Made by a program: the position numbers and the translations under genes
Notes under the pieces: model-generated
What the model saw: the letters and a program-made list of their open reading frames with translations, nothing else
What the model was told of the DNA's origin: nothing
The model's database searches: none
Shown here: piece by piece, positions 61,787-64,000 of the stretch
Layout: each line of letters begins with the position of its first letter
Position numbering within the stretch: the stretch's first letter is position 1
Source: GCA-2718035 sp964435285
Lineage (GTDB): Bacteria; Bacteroidota; Bacteroidia; Flavobacteriales; TMED113
DNA: 64,000 nucleotides
Direction of reading: 5' to 3'
Assembly (NCBI GenBank): GCA_964435285.1
Contig: CAYSYA010000002.1
Location: forward strand, 62,001-126,000

Positions 61787-62335
61787 ATGAGATTAATATT
61801 TATAATTATGTTCAGTTTTTTTAGTTGTTCTAAATCTGTTAGTCAAGAAAATTTAAAATCCTTACATGATTTTAAAGCAGAAATGATAAATGGAGATATT
61901 TTGGATTTTTCAAGTTTAAAGGGAAAAAAGCTTTTAATTGTAAATACAGCATCATATTGCGGTTTAACGTATCAATACAAAGATTTGGAGTCTTTGTATA
62001 ATGAATACAAAAAATATGGTTTTGAAATTATTGCCTTTCCAGCAAATAATTTTGGAAAACAAGAACCCGGGTCAGATGAAGAAATAGCTTCTTTTTGTGA
62101 TTCTAACTATGCAACTTCTTTTATTTTAATGTCAAAAATTGATGTAAAAGGTAAAAATATACACCCAGTTTATGAGTGGTTAACAAAAAAAGAATTGAAT
62201 GGCGTTAAAAACTCAACAGTTCGTTGGAATTTTCAAAAGTATATAGTTGATCAAAACGGAAAACTTGTTGATTATTTTTTTCCCTATACAAACCCTAAAT
62301 CAGATAAAATAACAAGTTGGATAAAGAAAAAATAA
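61787..62335 (+). CDS. Glutathione peroxidase-family lipoprotein or secreted peroxidase
   Basis: 182 aa. N-terminal hydrophobic segment ending FSFFSCSKS, a possible lipobox with Cys14. Catalytic Cys58 in LLIVNTASYCGLTYQYKDLESLYNEYK (a Cys GPx, no selenocysteine), Gln/Trp tetrad elements in AFPANNFGKQEPGSDEEI and VRWNFQKYIVDQNGKLVDYF. In Bacteroidota such enzymes normally use thioredoxin. It follows ccsBA by 13 bases, and its end overlaps bshB1 by 19 bases, so a bacillithiol link is possible. Confidence 0.9.
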   Translation: MRLIFIIMFSFFSCSKSVSQENLKSLHDFKAEMINGDILDFSSLKGKKLLIVNTASYCGLTYQYKDLESLYNEYKKYGFEIIAFPANNFGKQEPGSDEEIASFCDSNYATSFILMSKIDVKGKNIHPVYEWLTKKELNGVKNSTVRWNFQKYIVDQNGKLVDYFFPYTNPKSDKITSWIKKK

Positions 62336-63054
62336 ATACAAAGATCGATATTTTAGTTTTTGGAGCTCACCCTGATGATATTGAACTATCTTGTTCTGGA
62401 ACCATTTTAAAACACATAGAATTAGGTTATAAAATAGGCTTAATTGATTTAACCCAAGGAGAGTTAGGAACAAGAGGAAGTAAAGATATAAGACAAAGAG
62501 AAACTGAAAAAGCAAATTCATTGATGAACATTTCTTTCAGATTAAATTTAAATATGAAAGATGGGTTTTTTGAAATAAATGATAGAAATAAATTAAAAAT
62601 TATTTCTTACATCAGGCATTTTCAACCAAAAATTGTTATCGCTAATTCAAAAAATGATAGACATCCAGACCATGGTCGTGCCGCAGAATTAATAAAAACA
62701 TGTTGTTTTTTATCAGGTTTGATAAAAGTAAAAACTAATTACAATAATCTAAATCAAAATATTTGGAGACCAAATTCTTTATATTATTATACTCAATTTA
62801 ACCAAGAAATACCGGATTTTGTAGTTGATGTTTCAACCTATATGAAAAAAAAAATGAAAATTATTGAGTGTTATTCATCGCAATTTTTTAATCCAAAATC
62901 GAAAGAGCCAGAAACTATTATTTCAAAAAAAAGTTTTTTAGATAGTATTATTTACAGAGCATCTGATTTAGGAAGAATTATTAATGTAAAGTACGCAGAG
63001 GGTTTTAAATCAGAAAGATTATTGAGTGTTGATGATTTATTTAATTTAAAATAA
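62317..63054 (+). CDS. bshB1: Bacillithiol biosynthesis deacetylase BshB1
   Basis: Zinc deacetylase that turns GlcNAc-malate into GlcN-malate in bacillithiol synthesis. 245 aa. LmbE/PIG-L fold: ILVFGAHPDDIELSCSGTI (His18, Asp20/Asp21 zinc), LIDLTQGELGTRGS, and VIANSKNDRHPDHGRAAELI. C-terminal SSQFFNPKSKEPETII and RASDLGRIINVKYAEGF agree with BshB1. There is no in-frame ATG near the start; TTG 62317 lies within the peroxidase gene (19-base overlap), which is best for family length. BshA and BshC are not in the window. Confidence 0.88.
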   Translation: MDKEKINTKIDILVFGAHPDDIELSCSGTILKHIELGYKIGLIDLTQGELGTRGSKDIRQRETEKANSLMNISFRLNLNMKDGFFEINDRNKLKIISYIRHFQPKIVIANSKNDRHPDHGRAAELIKTCCFLSGLIKVKTNYNNLNQNIWRPNSLYYYTQFNQEIPDFVVDVSTYMKKKMKIIECYSSQFFNPKSKEPETIISKKSFLDSIIYRASDLGRIINVKYAEGFKSERLLSVDDLFNLK

Positions 63055-63055
63055 T

Positions 63056-63664
63056 TTAAACAACTTTAATTTCAAATAAACTATTGTTTTCTATAAATCC
63101 TTCTAAGTGATCATTTTTTTTGACAGTTGAGACTCCAGATGGTGTTCCAGTGAAAATTAAATCACCTTTTTTTAGTGTTATAAATTTAGAAACATAGCTA
63201 ATTATTTTACTGAAATTATTCATCATATATTTAGTATTTCCTTTTTGAACTATTTTTCCATTTTTATAAAGAGAGAAATTAATATTTTTAAGTTCTAAAT
63301 CAATAATAGGTATAAATTTTCCAACTACAGCTGAGCCATCAAATGACTTAGCTGGTTCCCATGGAAGTCCTTTTTTTTTCAATTTTTCTTGTAAATCTCT
63401 TGCAGTGAAATCAATTCCAATTGAAATTTCACTAAAGTAATTTTTAGCGAATTTTTCCTGAATAAATTTTCCTGTTTTATTAATTTTTAAAATTATTTCT
63501 ATTTCATGTTCTATATTACTTGAAAAATCTGGTAAGAAAAAGGGTTGACCTTTAATCGGTATTGCAGTTTCAGGTTTTAAAAAAAATAAAATTTCTTCTG
63601 GAGATGTATTTTTTAATTCTTTAATATGCTCAAGATAATTTCTACCAATACAAATTATTTTCAT
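63056..63664 (-). CDS. Fumarylacetoacetate hydrolase family protein (FAHD1-like acylpyruvase)
   Basis: 202 aa, the short catalytic core only. CIGRNYLEHIKEL at the start, FLKPETAIPIKGQPFFLPDFSSNIEHEIEIIL with the metal Glu pair, GIDFTARDLQEKLKKKGLPWEPAKSFDGSAVVGKFIP, and GDLIFTGTPSGVSTVKKND near the end. Likely hydrolyses acylpyruvates or decarboxylates oxaloacetate; the substrate is not clear. Its ATG overlaps the E2 stop (ATGA), so it is coupled to E2. It is separate from fahA at 28734. Confidence 0.88.
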   Translation of the reverse strand: MKIICIGRNYLEHIKELKNTSPEEILFFLKPETAIPIKGQPFFLPDFSSNIEHEIEIILKINKTGKFIQEKFAKNYFSEISIGIDFTARDLQEKLKKKGLPWEPAKSFDGSAVVGKFIPIIDLELKNINFSLYKNGKIVQKGNTKYMMNNFSKIISYVSKFITLKKGDLIFTGTPSGVSTVKKNDHLEGFIENNSLFEIKVV

Positions 63665-64000
63665 ATATCTCTTTTAATATCAAAACTTTCTAAATAATGA
63701 GCAACACGATTTAAAAAACTACCACCTAAAGCTCCGTCTACAACTCTATGGTCATAAGACAATGATAAAAACATTTTACTTCTTATTCCAATTAAATCTC
63801 CGTGTTCAGTTTCTAAAACTGCAGGTTTTTTTTGTATTACACCAGCAGCTAAAATTGCAACCTGAGGTTGATTGATTATAGGTGTTCCCATTAAACTTCC
63901 AAAACTACCAACATTTGTAAATGTAAATGTTCCTCCAGAAGTATCATCAGGATTTAATTTTCCATTTCTTGCTCTATTAGCTAAGTCATTAACTGATTTC
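63661..64000 (-). CDS. 2-oxoacid dehydrogenase E2 (dihydrolipoyl acyltransferase), partial
   Basis: C-terminal 113 residues of the catalytic domain; the lipoyl and E1/E3-binding parts lie beyond the right edge. Read from the window end: NDLANRARNGKLNPDDTSGG, TFTNVGSFGS (continuing LMGTPIINQPQVAILA), LSLSYDHRVVDGALGGSFL with the catalytic His of DHRVVDG. Likely partner of the fused E1 at 495 and of LpdA at 12536. A partial frame: its start is outside. The stop overlaps the FAH-family gene ATG. Confidence 0.92.
   Translation of the reverse strand, partial: KSVNDLANRARNGKLNPDDTSGGTFTFTNVGSFGSLMGTPIINQPQVAILAAGVIQKKPAVLETEHGDLIGIRSKMFLSLSYDHRVVDGALGGSFLNRVAHYLESFDIKRDI

Noticed and set aside
1..64000. 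CRISPR array, phage, IS element, toxin-antitoxin or defence system
   Set aside because: No regularly spaced repeats, transposase, integrase or known defence domain found in any frame; the window is core chromosome.

Overview
The window is a dense, very AT-rich stretch (about 27% GC by eye) of a Bacteroidota chromosome, most likely a streamlined, probably marine, member of the Flavobacteriales. Support: a PorP/SprF type IX secretion gene, a protein with a CHU_C-type gliding/T9SS sorting domain, a bacillithiol deacetylase, a fused E1 alpha/beta 2-oxoacid dehydrogenase, Bacteroidota-only families (START-like, the 166-aa so-called ABC transporter ATPase, OstA-like), and promoters of the Bacteroidota form TAnnTTTG. 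I see no insertion sequences, prophage, CRISPR, rRNA or integron. Nearly everything is chromosomal housekeeping, and coding density is extreme: seven convergent gene pairs overlap at their 3' ends.

Layout. 1-4187: partial lipid kinase, fused E1, an unknown membrane protein, a TonB-like protein. 4184-8100 (minus): histidine catabolism (hutI, ftcD) with a T9SS-type secreted protein between them. 8154-11595: aroC, a dicarboxylate/amino acid symporter, then rplS and trmD on minus. 11596-11937 is the only long non-coding gap. 11938-14898: CAP protein, lpdA (E3), RidA, orphan glutamine amidotransferase. 14876-22438: lptD facing a six-gene plus-strand operon (amidase, MCE protein, membrane Fe-S protein, HAD protein, CCG Fe-S protein, orphan Bacteroidota protein), closed by the only clear intrinsic terminator. 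22497-29996 (minus): an abundant-looking outer membrane protein, OstA-like protein, purA, Fur family regulator, rel, fahA. 30054-37924 (plus): glyA, ychF, parE, parC, porP. 37921-43148: tsaD and tamB. 43145-48370 (minus): START-like, LptF/G, two glycosyltransferases, ribBA. 48457-51564: TlpA-like protein, tRNA-Met, peptide-binding lipoprotein. 51551-58244 (minus): an eight-gene operon from a DUF2520 protein through kdsC, maf, nhaC, a small 56-aa membrane protein that begins one base after nhaC, mutL and two rhomboids. 58315-63054 (plus): ccsBA, glutathione peroxidase, bshB1. 63056-64000 (minus): FAH-family hydrolase and the partial E2 acyltransferase.

How it fits together. Envelope construction is the dominant theme: LptD, an LptA/OstA-like protein, LptF/G, KdsC, TamB, an MCE protein, a peptidoglycan amidase, two glycosyltransferases and outer membrane barrels. 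E1, E2 and E3 of 2-oxoacid dehydrogenase metabolism are all present but dispersed. Histidine and tyrosine degradation (hutI, ftcD, fahA) suggest amino acid use. CcsBA, the peroxidase and BshB1 form a thiol/cytochrome redox operon.

The most unusual signal is in the 17329-22438 operon. Its CCG-domain protein has lost three of the four cysteines expected in its N-terminal half while keeping the C-terminal set, next to a membrane Fe-S protein with two intact clusters. This is the best candidate here for an undescribed envelope-linked electron-transfer system; its function is not known from sequence alone.
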